A DNA stretch of 64,000 nt from Nitrospira sp. ST-bin5 (GCA_002083555.1 MSXN01000026.1:1-64000); one strand, 5' to 3'. Positions 16,681-27,724 are shown, numbered from the stretch's first letter. Numbers and translations: made by a program. Notes: generated by a model not told the origin, from the letters alone.

Positions 16681-17139
16681 ATGAGGTTGGTGTCCAGCCG
16701 CACAGTCCTCGGATGGTTCTTGGCCGTCACGATCGGCGCCGTCGTGGGCCTTGCCCTGTTTACCTTTGTCTATGCACGCGGGGCGTCGTACCTGACGGAT
16801 GACCCTCGGGCCTGCATCAATTGCCACGTCATGAAGACGCAATACGACGGATGGGTCAAGTCGAGTCATCGCATGGGAGCCGTCTGCAACGACTGCCACA
16901 CGCCGGAAGGATTCATCCCGAAGTACGCCTCCAAAGCGTTCAATGGATTCCTCCACGCGGCGGCCTTCACCACCGGAGACTTTCCGGACGTGATTCAGAT
17001 CAAGCCGCACATGCGGGCGATCACCGAACGGGCTTGCCTGAAGTGTCACGCCGAAATTGTGCAGGCGATCAATGTATCGGATGACCGCGCCGGACAACTG
17101 TCTTGTGCCCGCTGCCATCGAGATGTCGGACATCGGTAA
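16681..17139 (+). CDS. nrfH: NrfH, tetraheme quinol-oxidising membrane cytochrome c
   Basis: A 152-residue NapC/NirT-family cytochrome that takes electrons from menaquinol and passes them to NrfA at the periplasmic face. A single N-terminal membrane anchor (VLGWFLAVTIGAVVGLALFT) is followed by four CxxCH heme motifs: CINCH at 45, CNDCH at 69, CLKCH at 119 and CARCH at 142. The length and the spacing of the motifs fit NrfH. Ribosome-binding sequence GGAGGAATTC precedes ATG 16681. nrfA follows after 12 bp, so the two subunits are certainly co-transcribed, with cydA, cydB and sthA behind them. Confidence 0.93.
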   Translation: MRLVSSRTVLGWFLAVTIGAVVGLALFTFVYARGASYLTDDPRACINCHVMKTQYDGWVKSSHRMGAVCNDCHTPEGFIPKYASKAFNGFLHAAAFTTGDFPDVIQIKPHMRAITERACLKCHAEIVQAINVSDDRAGQLSCARCHRDVGHR

Positions 17140-17151
17140 AAGGAGGTTATG

Positions 17152-18525
<1,374 letters not shown>

Positions 18526-18541
18526 TGGAGGCACTCTCACC

Positions 18542-19921
18542 ATGACCGATTTGCAAGCCGCGCGCACGCTGATGACGATGTCGCTGGGTTTTCACATTGT
18601 GTTCGCGGTCGTAGGAATCGGCCTGCCGCTCATGATGGTGGTCGCCGAATGGCGCTGGTTGCGAACCGGTGAAGTGGTCTACCTGACGCTGACACAACGG
18701 TGGGCAAAGGGGACGGCGGTCTTGTTTGCGATCGGAGCGATCTCCGGCACCGTGTTGTCGTTTCAACTCGGGCTGCTCTGGCCCGGATTCATGGCCTGGG
18801 CCGGTCCAATCATCGGCCTCGCCTTTTCGCTGGAGGGCTTTGCATTTTTCACCGAAGCCATCTTTCTTGGCCTCTATCTCTATGGGTGGGGACGGCTTTC
18901 TCCTGCCGCGCATCTGGGCGCGGGCATCGTCGTCGCGCTCAGCGGCGCTGCCTCCGCATTGTTTGTCGTCCTCGCCAACGGATGGATGCAGACCCCGCGA
19001 GGATTTCGCATCGTCGATGCTCAACCGACGGAGATCGATCCCCTCGCGGCGATGCTGAATCCTTCGGGCTTATTTCAAGTTCCGCACATGATTTTGGCTG
19101 CTTATGCGGCAACCGGGTTCGTCGTCGCCGGCATCCATGCCTTCCGGCTGCTGCGCGATCCGGACAATCAGTTCCATCAGCGCGCGTTCGTCATCGCCTG
19201 TGCGGTCGGCGGCGTCAGCGCGCTCTTCCAGCCGGTGAGCGGCGATATCCTGGCGAAGGTCGTGGCCAAGCATCAACCGGCCAAGCTCGCGGCGTTCGAA
19301 GGGCAATTCTCCACGGAATCGGGCGCGCCGTTTCGGCTGGGAGGCATTCCGGATCTAGAACAAGGCCGGCTCCGCTACGCCATTGAGATTCCCTCTGCCC
19401 TGAGCCTTATGCTCTACCTCGATCCCCACGCGACCGTCGCGGGGCTGGATGCCGTCCCGCGCGAGGAGTGGCCGCCGGTCGGCGTCGTCCGTGCGGCGTT
19501 TCAAATCATGATCCTTGCAGGTATCTGGATGGCGGCCGTCGCCCTTTGGGGCGCTTGGCTCTGGTGGCGGCGGGGATCGATCGTGCACTCTCGACGCTTT
19601 CTCCAGGCCACAGTAGGTACTGCCCCACTGGGGTTTCTCGCAATCGAAGCGGGGTGGACGGCCACGGAGGTCGGGCGACAACCCTGGATCATTACGGGCG
19701 TGATGCGAACGGCCGAGGCGGTAACGCCAATGCCCGGGCTCATTGTGCCGCTGATAGTTTTCGCCGCGCTCTATCTGTTTCTGGCAGCCGCCGTGGCCTG
19801 GGTGCTGTTCCACCAGATCGGGGCAAGTCCTCGGGGAAAACCGGATCGGCAGGACAGCGGAGAGACGCGGCGTGAAGCGTTGACCGTACGGGCCTCCGGG
19901 ATTGTGGAGAAACCGGAATGA
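18542..19921 (+). CDS. cydA: Cytochrome bd-type quinol oxidase subunit I
   Basis: A 459-residue CydA-family protein, the heme-bearing subunit of a quinol:O2 oxidoreductase. Heme ligands and channel residues are recognisable: His18 in LGFHIVF, the glutamates in SLEGFAFFTEAIFLG, His in FQVPHMILAAY and the C-terminal EAGWTATEVGRQPWII. A quinol-loop-like KHQPAKLAAFEG is present, without the long Q-loop insertion of enterobacterial bd-I. ATG 18542 follows TGGAGG; an open frame upstream belongs to nrfA. The gene overlaps cydB by four bases. Placed in one run with nrfHA, it could serve as an O2-scavenging or high-affinity branch sharing the quinol pool with NrfH. Confidence 0.9.
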   Translation: MTDLQAARTLMTMSLGFHIVFAVVGIGLPLMMVVAEWRWLRTGEVVYLTLTQRWAKGTAVLFAIGAISGTVLSFQLGLLWPGFMAWAGPIIGLAFSLEGFAFFTEAIFLGLYLYGWGRLSPAAHLGAGIVVALSGAASALFVVLANGWMQTPRGFRIVDAQPTEIDPLAAMLNPSGLFQVPHMILAAYAATGFVVAGIHAFRLLRDPDNQFHQRAFVIACAVGGVSALFQPVSGDILAKVVAKHQPAKLAAFEGQFSTESGAPFRLGGIPDLEQGRLRYAIEIPSALSLMLYLDPHATVAGLDAVPREEWPPVGVVRAAFQIMILAGIWMAAVALWGAWLWWRRGSIVHSRRFLQATVGTAPLGFLAIEAGWTATEVGRQPWIITGVMRTAEAVTPMPGLIVPLIVFAALYLFLAAAVAWVLFHQIGASPRGKPDRQDSGETRREALTVRASGIVEKPE

Positions 19922-20970
19922 GCCTGGAACTGATCATCGCCGGGGCGCTGCTGAGTGCGCTGACGGTTTATGTGTTGACGGGCGGCGCCGACTATGGAGC
20001 TGGGGTCTGGTACCTGTCGGCAAGGGGCGCTCGATCGGATGCGCATCGGGCACTCATCGACCAGGCCATCGCCCCGATTTGGGAAACCAACCATGTCTGG
20101 CTGATCTTCGTGCTGGTCCTCCTCTTCACCGCGTTCCCTCCAGCCTTCACCGCCATCGTGGTCAGCCTCCATATTCCACTGACGTTACTGCTGATCGGCA
20201 TCGTCATGCGGGGCGCCTCATTCGCCGTTCGCCATGCGGATGTTCCGTTCGGCGAGCTTCACGTTCAATGGGAGCGGCTGTTCGCCCTCGCCAGCTTGTT
20301 GACGCCCTTCTGGCTTGGTGTCGTTATCGGCACGATCGCCGCCGGGCTCCCTGCCGCCTCCGGCGGCTTTGTCGCGACCTTCATCAGTCCCTGGCTGGCA
20401 GCCTTTCCCCTTCTTGTCGGCCTCTTGACCGTCGTGCTGGTGTGCTATGTGGCCGCGGCCTATTTGGCCGTTGAGGCGACCGACGAAAGGCTCAAAGAAG
20501 ACTTTCGCTGGCGCGCGATCGCAGCCGGATTGGCGGTATCGTTCCTGGAAGAGACGGTCTTGCTGGCGTCGCGAAGCGGCGCGCCCATCCTGTGGGGCGC
20601 ACTGACCGGCACCGCTTGGGGAGCGGCCGTCCAGTTCGGGACTGCGGCCGCGGGTCTTGCCGCAATCGTATGTCTGTGGCAAAAACGGTTTCGCTGGGCC
20701 CGCCTCTGCATCGTCGGACAGGTTACGTTGACGCTCTGGGCCTGGGCGTTCTCGCAATTCCCCTACCTCGTCCCGCCAGACCTGACGATCTACAATGCCG
20801 CCGCGCCGGCGCAGACCCTCCAATGGCTGCTGCTCGCGCTGGGCGCCGGCGCCGTCCTGCTGTTTCCGTCGCTCTACTATCTCTTTCGCGTCTTCAAGCA
20901 GCGGGCGATATTCGGGCGCGACGATCCGCCGCCGAGAGGCGGACCAAGACAAGAAGGAGGGCACACATGA
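19918..20970 (+). CDS. cydB: Cytochrome bd-type quinol oxidase subunit II
   Basis: A 350-residue CydB-family protein with about eight to nine membrane helices. The family start is clear: a short helix, then GGADYGAGVWYLSARG and APIWETNHVWLIFVLVLLFT, followed by FPPAFTAI and RGASFAVRH. Near the C-terminus WAWAFSQFPYLVPPDLTIYN is the conserved W-P-Y-hydrophobic segment. CydB stabilises CydA and supports the heme-binding interface. ATGA overlaps join it to cydA on one side and to sthA on the other, so translation is coupled through the three genes. No cydX-like small subunit is seen. Confidence 0.92.
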   Translation: MSLELIIAGALLSALTVYVLTGGADYGAGVWYLSARGARSDAHRALIDQAIAPIWETNHVWLIFVLVLLFTAFPPAFTAIVVSLHIPLTLLLIGIVMRGASFAVRHADVPFGELHVQWERLFALASLLTPFWLGVVIGTIAAGLPAASGGFVATFISPWLAAFPLLVGLLTVVLVCYVAAAYLAVEATDERLKEDFRWRAIAAGLAVSFLEETVLLASRSGAPILWGALTGTAWGAAVQFGTAAAGLAAIVCLWQKRFRWARLCIVGQVTLTLWAWAFSQFPYLVPPDLTIYNAAAPAQTLQWLLLALGAGAVLLFPSLYYLFRVFKQRAIFGRDDPPPRGGPRQEGGHT

Positions 20971-22364
20971 GCCATCGGTACGACTACGATCTCCTGTGCA
21001 TCGGCAGCGGGCCGGCCGGCCAACGGGCGGCGGTGCAGGCCGCCAAGCTGGGCAAGCGCGCAGCGATAGTCGAGCGGGGTCGCGTCATCGGCGGCATCTG
21101 CGTGGATACCGGGACGATTCCGAGCAAGACGTTTAGGGAAGCAGTCCTCGCATTGAACGCCCGAGCCATTCCAGATAGCAGTCAGGTGCGGCCGGGATCG
21201 GTCGGACGGCCGACCGCGAAAGAACTGCTGGCCCGAGTTGAGGAAGTTGGACAGCGCCAAGGGGACATCATCGCAGACCAGCTGCGACGCAACGATGTGG
21301 CGGTCTTCATGGGAGAGGCCAGCTTCAAAGATGCGCACACAGTGGGCATCCGGTCCGACCAAGGGTCTGCCCTGGTCACGGCGGAGAACATCCTGATCGC
21401 GGTTGGCACGACTCCTGCTCCGCCGCCCGGTGTGTCTGCTGAACCTGGCCTCGTAGTGACCAGCGATGAATTGCTGCAACTCACATTGTTGCCGCGCCGG
21501 CTTACCGTCGTCGGGGCAGGGGTCATCGGCATCGAATACGCCTCCATGTTCGCCGCGCTTGGGATCGACGTGACGGTCATCGACAAGCGTGATCGACCAT
21601 TGGAGTTCCTGGATCGCGAGATCGTCGACGAGCTGCTCTCGCAAATGCGGAATGCGGACGTCACGTTCCGTCTGGGAGAAGCGGTCGAGCGGCTGGAAAT
21701 TGTTGAGCGACCGTCTCGCCGCGTTGTGATGTTCCTGGAGTCGGGTAAGCGGTTGGTCTCCGAGTTGGTGCTCTTCTGCGCCGGGCGACAGGGAGCCACC
21801 GCGCACTTGAATCTTCCTGGAGCAGGCCTGAAGGCGGATGATCGCGGGCGTCTGACCGTCGATCGGGAGTACCGCACCGCCGTGCCCCATATTTTCGCCG
21901 CCGGCGACGTGATCGGCTACCCCAGCCTGGCGACCACCTCCGCCGAACAGGGACGGCTGGCGGCCTGTTACGCGTTTGGCATGGAGGCCAAGCCCATGGC
22001 ACATTTTCCCATCGGCATCTATTCCATTCCGGAGATTTCAATGGTCGGCCAGACCGAGCATGAACTGACCAGTCGTAAGGTTCCATACGAAACCGGTACG
22101 GCGCGCTATCGGGAGATCGCGCGGGGCCACATCCTTGGTGACGACAGCGGCCTGTTAAAGATGCTCTTTCATCGAGAAGATCACCGTCTTCTTGGCGTAC
22201 ACGTGATCGGCACTGGTGCAACCGAGTTGATCCATATCGGACAAGCGGTATTGGGACTCGGCGGGGGGCTAGACTATTTCTTGACGACGGCTTTCAACTA
22301 TCCGACTTTGGCCGAATGTTACAAAGTGGCCGCGTTAGATGCATACAATAAATTGAATGCCTAG
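20967..22364 (+). CDS. sthA: Soluble pyridine nucleotide transhydrogenase (Sth)
   Basis: A 465-residue FAD flavoprotein of the dihydrolipoamide-dehydrogenase superfamily, matching SthA in length. Sth interconverts NADH and NADPH in the cytoplasm. FAD binding is shown by LLCIGSGPAGQRAAVQAA at the start and FAAGDVIGYPSLATTSAEQG near residue 310; the NAD(P) fold is LTVVGAGVIGIEYASMFAAL. The redox-active disulfide of lipoamide dehydrogenases is missing: GGICVDTGTIPSKT has one Cys, as expected for Sth. The C-terminal dimer domain is complete (HVIGTGATELIHIGQAVLGL). ATG 20967, preceded by AAGGAGGG, overlaps the cydB stop. Its presence in the nrf-cyd run suggests redox balancing linked to these quinol-dependent reactions. 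Confidence 0.9.
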   Translation: MSHRYDYDLLCIGSGPAGQRAAVQAAKLGKRAAIVERGRVIGGICVDTGTIPSKTFREAVLALNARAIPDSSQVRPGSVGRPTAKELLARVEEVGQRQGDIIADQLRRNDVAVFMGEASFKDAHTVGIRSDQGSALVTAENILIAVGTTPAPPPGVSAEPGLVVTSDELLQLTLLPRRLTVVGAGVIGIEYASMFAALGIDVTVIDKRDRPLEFLDREIVDELLSQMRNADVTFRLGEAVERLEIVERPSRRVVMFLESGKRLVSELVLFCAGRQGATAHLNLPGAGLKADDRGRLTVDREYRTAVPHIFAAGDVIGYPSLATTSAEQGRLAACYAFGMEAKPMAHFPIGIYSIPEISMVGQTEHELTSRKVPYETGTARYREIARGHILGDDSGLLKMLFHREDHRLLGVHVIGTGATELIHIGQAVLGLGGGLDYFLTTAFNYPTLAECYKVAALDAYNKLNA

Positions 22365-22433
22365 CGCCGCTGGCGAGCCCCCGCGTTCGGCCCGACAGGC
22401 TGAATGGTGGATAATGAAGAGACCCCGACGAGT

Positions 22434-23333
22434 CTAGCCGAACAGATCCCGGCGAGCCGATTCGAGAATCGCCACGACGATCGGGTGTTTGAGTCGGCTG
22501 TCCACCGTGACGGCGAAGAACTCTTGCTTGACCGTATCCACTCGCCCCAGAACCTCAACCTGATATTGCCGGCGTATTTCCTTCTCCAGAACCGTCGGGC
22601 CGGGAAAGATCCCGTACCCTTCATGGCCAAATGCCTTCAATGTTGCGCTGTCTTCAAACTCTCCGATGATGTTGGGGTGGAGGTCCTTCTTGACAAACCA
22701 GTCTTCCAATCCGCGCCGCAGCATGGCGTTGGGGGTCGGGAGCAAGAACGGAGCGCCTTCCAGAGATCGTGGAAATTTCTGGCGATACTGCGCCCTCAAT
22801 TTCGCCTCGGCAAACAGCGTCACGCCCGATGTTCCCATTGAATGGCTATGGGCTTGCACCTTGATGCTTGGAGGCGCCGGGGTGTCGGAGATGACAAGGT
22901 CCAGTTTGTGAATCGCCAAATCGGCCAACAGGTGATCCAACTTCCCTTCCCAACACACGACACGGATAGCGCGGGATCGTTTGAATGCGTATTTCAGCAA
23001 CCGCGTGACAAGTAGCTTCGGCACCGCATCGGCGACACCGACGACCAATCGCACGGGTTTGCCACTGCCACGCCCCTTCACCGTATTCATCAGGTCCTGT
23101 CCCAGTGAGAAGATGTCTTCCGCATAGTCGAACACGACGCGGCCCATCTCTGTCATGACCAGATACCTGCCCGATCGACGAAATAACTTCTCTCCCAATG
23201 TGTCTTCCAGCAGCCGAAGCTGTGCGCTGATGGTTGGTTGAGACAGGCGCAACTCCTCGCCAGCCTTGGCGACGGTTCCGTGTTTGGCGACCGACCAGAA
23301 ATACAAGAGGTGGTGATAGTTCAACCATTCCAT
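22434..23333 (-). CDS. LysR-type transcriptional regulator, NhaR-like
   Basis: A 299-residue LysR-family regulator. The N-terminal winged helix (MEWLNYHHLLYFWSVAKHG, then LSQPTISAQLRLLEDTLGEK) is of the NhaR subtype, and the rest is a periplasmic-binding-protein-like effector domain (RLVVGVADAVPKLLVTRLLK...). The start at 23333 was chosen because MEWLNYHHLLYFW is the typical NhaR N-terminus; an ATG at 23375 would add 14 atypical residues. It converges on sthA and diverges from the small secreted protein at 23457, so the 23334-23456 gap, which carries element B, is the likely control region. Its effector and targets are unknown; dabA and the nrf-cyd run are both near. Confidence 0.88.
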   Translation of the reverse strand: MEWLNYHHLLYFWSVAKHGTVAKAGEELRLSQPTISAQLRLLEDTLGEKLFRRSGRYLVMTEMGRVVFDYAEDIFSLGQDLMNTVKGRGSGKPVRLVVGVADAVPKLLVTRLLKYAFKRSRAIRVVCWEGKLDHLLADLAIHKLDLVISDTPAPPSIKVQAHSHSMGTSGVTLFAEAKLRAQYRQKFPRSLEGAPFLLPTPNAMLRRGLEDWFVKKDLHPNIIGEFEDSATLKAFGHEGYGIFPGPTVLEKEIRRQYQVEVLGRVDTVKQEFFAVTVDSRLKHPIVVAILESARRDLFG

Positions 23334-23377
23334 GGCGCGGGAGTATACATCGAAATATCCTATGCTACCAGTCACGT

Positions 23378-23417
23378 TTATCTATTTTTCACTGAATCGG
23401 CAGCTTGCTATCGTGAC
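23378..23417 (+). promoter_or_regulatory. Promoter-like element B (shared with 15646)
   Basis: Forty bases between the divergent LysR gene and the small secreted protein, sharing TTATCTATTT, TGAATC and GCTATCGT with element A at 15646-15686. TTTTCA and TATCGT are 17 bases apart, a plausible sigma-70-type pair for the + strand gene 40 bp downstream. It could also hold the LysR-type operator. Confidence 0.45.
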
Positions 23418-23456
23418 CTCGACAAGTGAAGAGCGAACCGCAGAACCGGAGGTGCC

Positions 23457-23816
23457 ATGATGATCACGATACGAATGCTGAGGTCAATGTCAGTGACGGT
23501 GCTTGCTGTTGTCCTCTTCCAGACGCCCACATTGGCCGAATTCGATCATCTAGCCGCGTTTCCATCCATCCAAGCTCCGCAGTATGAAGGCGTGTTTGAG
23601 GGCCGACTCGCTGAGATGGACTCGAGACATCCCTATCGACTCGGCCTGTCGCCGGATCTTCATACAGGCAGGGACCCCAACGTAAAGAACGGTGAGTGGC
23701 GGGCAAGCGGTTTCCGCAACCCCAACATATCGCACTGGCCTTCAATGAGCGTGAGGCCGGGTCAGATTCCGGCGCATGACGTAGGTGACACCGGCATCCC
23801 GATGTGGCGTTGGTAA
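23457..23816 (+). CDS. Small secreted protein of unknown function
   Basis: A 119-residue product with a signal peptide (MLRSMSVTVLAVVLFQTPTL, cleaved after LA). The mature 90 residues have no cysteines and are rich in Pro, His, Arg and Trp; no family is recognised. GGAGG sits five to eight bases before the paired ATGs at 23457 and 23460. It is transcribed divergently from the LysR regulator with element B between them, the usual layout for a regulator and its target. Codon use is ordinary for the window. Confidence 0.6.
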   Translation: MMITIRMLRSMSVTVLAVVLFQTPTLAEFDHLAAFPSIQAPQYEGVFEGRLAEMDSRHPYRLGLSPDLHTGRDPNVKNGEWRASGFRNPNISHWPSMSVRPGQIPAHDVGDTGIPMWRW

Positions 23817-23890
23817 GGATGGGTGTCGAGACATATGGCAGGTGTCAGATGTCAACGCCATGCAGCTCTCATTGTCATAAGAAAAGGAGC

Positions 23891-24136
23891 ATGACCATGG
23901 GAAATGAAGCTCGACAGAGTGCGCTCACTCAGAGACTACTCGGGATGCTTGCCGATCAGCCCGGCGTTCTACTAGATCAGCTTCTCGATCGTTGTCCGAA
24001 TGCCACGTGGAATGAAGTCTTCGCGGTGGTGGATCACCTCAGTCGCACGGGAAGCATTCGCTTAAGCGGCAACGGTATGGGCAGGTACCATGTGGAGCTT
24101 CGCGCTGCTCAGCACCGGCTGAAAATCCACGAATAA
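23891..24136 (+). CDS. 81-residue winged-helix-like protein (copy 1)
   Basis: A small cytoplasmic protein, predicted alpha/beta: LTQRLLGMLADQPGVLLDQ, then TWNEVFAVVDHLSRTGSIRL and GRYHVELR. The order helix, helix, recognition-like helix, beta wing is that of a small winged helix. A protein of identical length and similar layout is encoded at 57006-57251. AAAGGAG precedes ATG 23891 by three bases; the frame is open upstream but without a start signal. The function is unknown; transcriptional control is only a structural guess. Confidence 0.55.
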   Translation: MTMGNEARQSALTQRLLGMLADQPGVLLDQLLDRCPNATWNEVFAVVDHLSRTGSIRLSGNGMGRYHVELRAAQHRLKIHE

Positions 24137-24216
24137 CCCGAGGGTAGTCCGGTTCACTCATTTCATCGCGTGCGACCGCTGAAATCCATCAGCGAGTGGT
24201 CGGCTCGCATTGGTGC

Positions 24217-24241
24217 GTGCGCATCTGCACGCTTGTGCGCA
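24217..24241. repeat. Direct repeat GTGCGCA upstream of dabA
   Basis: GTGCGCA occurs at 24217-24223 and 24235-24241, 18 bp apart, and the first copy is also part of an imperfect dyad GTGCGCATCTGCAC. It lies about 165 bp before dabA within the 268-bp gap 24137-24404, which has no gene. A regulator site is possible. Confidence 0.3.
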
Positions 24242-24404
24242 GCCGCACTCGGTCTCTTAGAGATGAGATCGTAACCAAGTGAGTCCGGCTGGATCTTCTC
24301 GTCATTTTTCCTTTAACCATGCCGTTTTGATTCACGGAGCCGTGCCGAAGGACGCGCGGCCCTCTTCTTGCTGTACCTGGGCATATAAGGGAGGCGCGAA
24401 CAGC

Positions 24405-27400
24405 ATGCTACAGGCCAACGAGAAGCTGGCACCCTACACAGACACGCAGCGCATGGAGCTGCGCTCCTATGTCAACCTGGCCGGAGAAGTCGTAGCCAGG
24501 CTCTGGCCGATGCGGACGTTCATCTCCCGCAACCCGCTGCAGGGACTTGAACACCTGCCCTTTTCCGAAGCCGTCCAACGAGGGACCGAGCTATTCGGCG
24601 GAGCCGGCTACCTGTCACCTCAGCTCTATCGTGAGGCCCACCGTGCGGGACGTATCGCCGACGGTGCCATTGACCAGGCGCTGACGCCACTGGTGCTCGA
24701 TGATTCCGTACAGTTGGGACACCGGACCCTATCCCATCGGGAGGTCTTACGGGCGGCGCTGATTTACGATATCGACCTGTCCGATATTCTCGCGCAGTCA
24801 GCATCTCCCACCGAGATGGAGGCGGAGGGGCCGCTCACGATCTTGAACGCCTGGATGGAGCAACTCTCGTCTGCCCGTCGGGGAGCAGAACAGGAACGCC
24901 GGACTGAAACGCCCTCGGAGGAATGGCCCTTTCGGGAAACTTTGGCCACCTGGTGCGACCGCACACTCGGCACCCGCCTCGTCGAACAGATAGACCGCGA
25001 GATGATCAAGTGGTGCGTTGCGTTCTGCGACGAAGGGGAAGCGGCCTGGTCGATGCCCCATCGGGAGGAGACATTTTTCCGAGCGTGGAAAGCGTCGGCA
25101 CAACATGACTGGACGCTCTCGCTGATGGGTATCCGGCGGCGGGCGGAGAAGATTCGGTCGCTCTCAGACCGTCCGGAAGACGCCTTGTTGGAATCCCTCG
25201 ATCTGATGCAGATCCCCAAGATCTTGTGGCAGGAATATCTGGCCCTGCACCTGACGGCGCTACCCGGCTGGTCGGGCTTCATCAAATGGCGCGCCGACCA
25301 GACATCGGATCCCTGGCAGGAGGCCTATCGCATTGACCTGGTGAAATATCTTGCCGTCCGCCTGTTCTACGAGCGCGAGTTGGCTGCACTCGCGTGCCGT
25401 TCGGCTCTCGGCTTCCCTGGGGACTTTCAGGCGATCCACACCTTTTTGCGCCGATTCCCCCATGCATTCTGGTTCAGGCGTATCGTAAACGCAGGACGGG
25501 CTCCCAAACAAGCCGTCGCCGAGGCCCGCCGCCTCCGCCGCCGGTGGACCTCGACGCGCGCAGAGGAATGGGAACAGGCCGGGCAACAGTGGTACGCCCA
25601 ACAGCGCAGTAATCGGCAGGCCCACTCGGCCAAGACCATCGCAGAAGCCCTCGACCTCCTGGCCGACAAATTGGGCATTGCCGCTAAACAACTCGCGGAC
25701 GCCTCCCCTGACGTACGCGAGACACTGACGAATTGGTTGCGCGGATTCCCCGCCCCAGAGCGAAACAGGCGATGGCTCAACGCAGCTGAACTGACCGCCG
25801 AACGGACGGTCCTCGCGAGACTGACGCCGGCCGAATCACACAACGCACAGACGGACTCCCCTGCTCCCGCAAGACCCTTGGCGCAGTTTGTGTTCTGCAT
25901 CGACGTCCGATCTGAGGTGTTCCGGCGCCGGCTTGAGCAGCGCGGCGGCTATGAAACGTACGGCTTTGCGGGCTTCTTTGGCCTGCCCATCTCTTACCGA
26001 TCTCTCGACGAACCGCACGAGACCGCGCTGTGCCCGGTCCTCCTGAAGCCTAAGCACGTCTTGCGCGAAGTGCCCCGCACCTATGACGGCGACACAGCCC
26101 AACGTCGCAAAGCCACTGCCTCGGCGGTGAAAGCAGGACAGGAGCTGTTGCACGATCTGAAGCATAACGTCGTCACCCCCTATGTCATGGTCGAGGCGGT
26201 CGGGTGGTTCTTCGGCTGGTCACTGCTGGGCAAGACGCTCTTCCCCCGCTGGTATCACCGGATCGCGGCATGGGTCGAACGCACGCTGGTGCCGCCCGTG
26301 TCCACGTCCCTGACGGTGGACAAGCTCACCGGCGCCGAGGCCCAAGAGATGTTGGCGGCTGAGCAACGGCTGCTAATCTTGCGTTGGCTCAGAACGCATC
26401 ACCGGGTTGAAGGGTCCCTTCTTACACCTCAGCGGCTGGAGCACATCCGCTTGCAGGCGCTGTCCGACGCGCCTCCCTCCCAGCTGATCCCCGGCGATCT
26501 CGGCCACCTGCTGGTCCTCAGCCCTGCCCAAGAAGTCCTGGTCCTCGAGGATCTCCGGCGCGACTGCCGCATGACGGGATTCGACAACGCGGCACGGATC
26601 GACCGCATTACCCGCACCGGATTCACCTCCAGCGAGCAGGCGTACTATGTGGAAACCTCGCTGCGATTGATGGGGCTTACCGCTTCATTCTCGCGGCTCG
26701 TCTTTCTCTGCGGGCATGGCAGCACCTCTCAGAACAACCCCTACGAATCGGCGCTCGACTGCGGCGCCTGCGGCGGCAGCCAAGGCCTGCCCAACGCCCG
26801 GGTGTTTGCGACCATCGCCAACCGGCCGCAAGTTCGAGATCTCCTGGCGAAGCGGGGCTTCGTCATTCCCGGCGATACCCATTTCGTCGCGGCACGCCAC
26901 GACACCACTACAGACCGTCTCTCCGTCGGCGACCTGGAGGATGTGCCCTCCACACACCGCAAAGAGTTAGCCCAGATATTCGAGGACATTGCGATGGCCG
27001 GCGCCGAGGCGGCTCTGGAACGGTATGCGAGACTACCGGGCGATGCGGCGGAGCCGGTGCGGAGTACCGCGCTTCGGGCCATCGAACGGCGCGGCCTCGA
27101 CTGGGCTCAAGTCCGTCCGGAATGGGGACTCGCGAGAAACAGCTGGTTCATTATCGGAAACCGCCGCTTGACGACCGGCCACAATCTGGAGGGCCGTGCG
27201 TTTCTCCATTCGTATGACCATGCGGCCGATCCGGACGGCAAATTGCTCGAAATCATCATGACGGCACCGTTGATCGTGGCCCAATGGATCAACAGCGAAT
27301 ATTATTTCTCCACCGTGGCGCCCGAGACCTACGGAAGCGGCAGCAAGGTGTACCACAACGTGACCGGCCGGATCGGCGTCATGACCGGCAACCAGAGCGA

Positions 27401-27683
27401 TCTCCGCATGGGACTGCCGGTTCAGTCGGTCATGAACGGCGCCATGCCCTATCACGACCCGCTGCGTCTCACCGCGATCATCGAGGCGCCCCGGTCGCGA
27501 GTGCAAGCCATCATCGCCAGACAGCCGCTTCTGGAGACGCTGTTTCATAATCACTGGCTTCGGCTGATCGTGCTGGAGCCTGCAACGCAATCCTACTACC
27601 GCTACGACGGCGCAGGCGGGTGGGACATCGTCACGGTGGAGACGGCCGATCAAATCGCAGACGTCGAGGTCGGGCAGGCGTAA
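24405..27683 (+). CDS. dabA: DabA/MpsB-type inorganic carbon transporter subunit (DUF2309)
   Basis: A 1092-residue DUF2309 protein. DabA is the carbonic-anhydrase-like cytoplasmic subunit of the DAB system, which with an NuoL-like membrane partner (DabB/MpsA) drives energy-coupled CO2 hydration to bicarbonate. The predicted zinc ligands are present: Cys498 and Asp500 in FCIDVRSEVFRRRLE, His771 in LCGHGSTSQNNPYESALDCG and Cys786; the 15-residue His-Cys spacing equals that reported for the Halothiobacillus protein. N-terminal SRNPLQGLEHLPFSEAV is also typical. ATG 24405 follows GGGAGG at ten bases; an upstream in-frame extension is not protein-like. No dabB is adjacent, which is unusual. Two MpsC-like genes lie 5 and 9 kb downstream. 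Confidence 0.92.
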   Translation: MLQANEKLAPYTDTQRMELRSYVNLAGEVVARLWPMRTFISRNPLQGLEHLPFSEAVQRGTELFGGAGYLSPQLYREAHRAGRIADGAIDQALTPLVLDDSVQLGHRTLSHREVLRAALIYDIDLSDILAQSASPTEMEAEGPLTILNAWMEQLSSARRGAEQERRTETPSEEWPFRETLATWCDRTLGTRLVEQIDREMIKWCVAFCDEGEAAWSMPHREETFFRAWKASAQHDWTLSLMGIRRRAEKIRSLSDRPEDALLESLDLMQIPKILWQEYLALHLTALPGWSGFIKWRADQTSDPWQEAYRIDLVKYLAVRLFYERELAALACRSALGFPGDFQAIHTFLRRFPHAFWFRRIVNAGRAPKQAVAEARRLRRRWTSTRAEEWEQAGQQWYAQQRSNRQAHSAKTIAEALDLLADKLGIAAKQLADASPDVRETLTNWLRGFPAPERNRRWLNAAELTAERTVLARLTPAESHNAQTDSPAPARPLAQFVFCIDVRSEVFRRRLEQRGGYETYGFAGFFGLPISYRSLDEPHETALCPVLLKPKHVLREVPRTYDGDTAQRRKATASAVKAGQELLHDLKHNVVTPYVMVEAVGWFFGWSLLGKTLFPRWYHRIAAWVERTLVPPVSTSLTVDKLTGAEAQEMLAAEQRLLILRWLRTHHRVEGSLLTPQRLEHIRLQALSDAPPSQLIPGDLGHLLVLSPAQEVLVLEDLRRDCRMTGFDNAARIDRITRTGFTSSEQAYYVETSLRLMGLTASFSRLVFLCGHGSTSQNNPYESALDCGACGGSQGLPNARVFATIANRPQVRDLLAKRGFVIPGDTHFVAARHDTTTDRLSVGDLEDVPSTHRKELAQIFEDIAMAGAEAALERYARLPGDAAEPVRSTALRAIERRGLDWAQVRPEWGLARNSWFIIGNRRLTTGHNLEGRAFLHSYDHAADPDGKLLEIIMTAPLIVAQWINSEYYFSTVAPETYGSGSKVYHNVTGRIGVMTGNQSDLRMGLPVQSVMNGAMPYHDPLRLTAIIEAPRSRVQAIIARQPLLETLFHNHWLRLIVLEPATQSYYRYDGAGGWDIVTVETADQIADVEVGQA

Positions 27684-27724
27684 GTCGTTCCGGACAGCCG
27701 GAGTTGCGCACGAGTGAGGGGGCT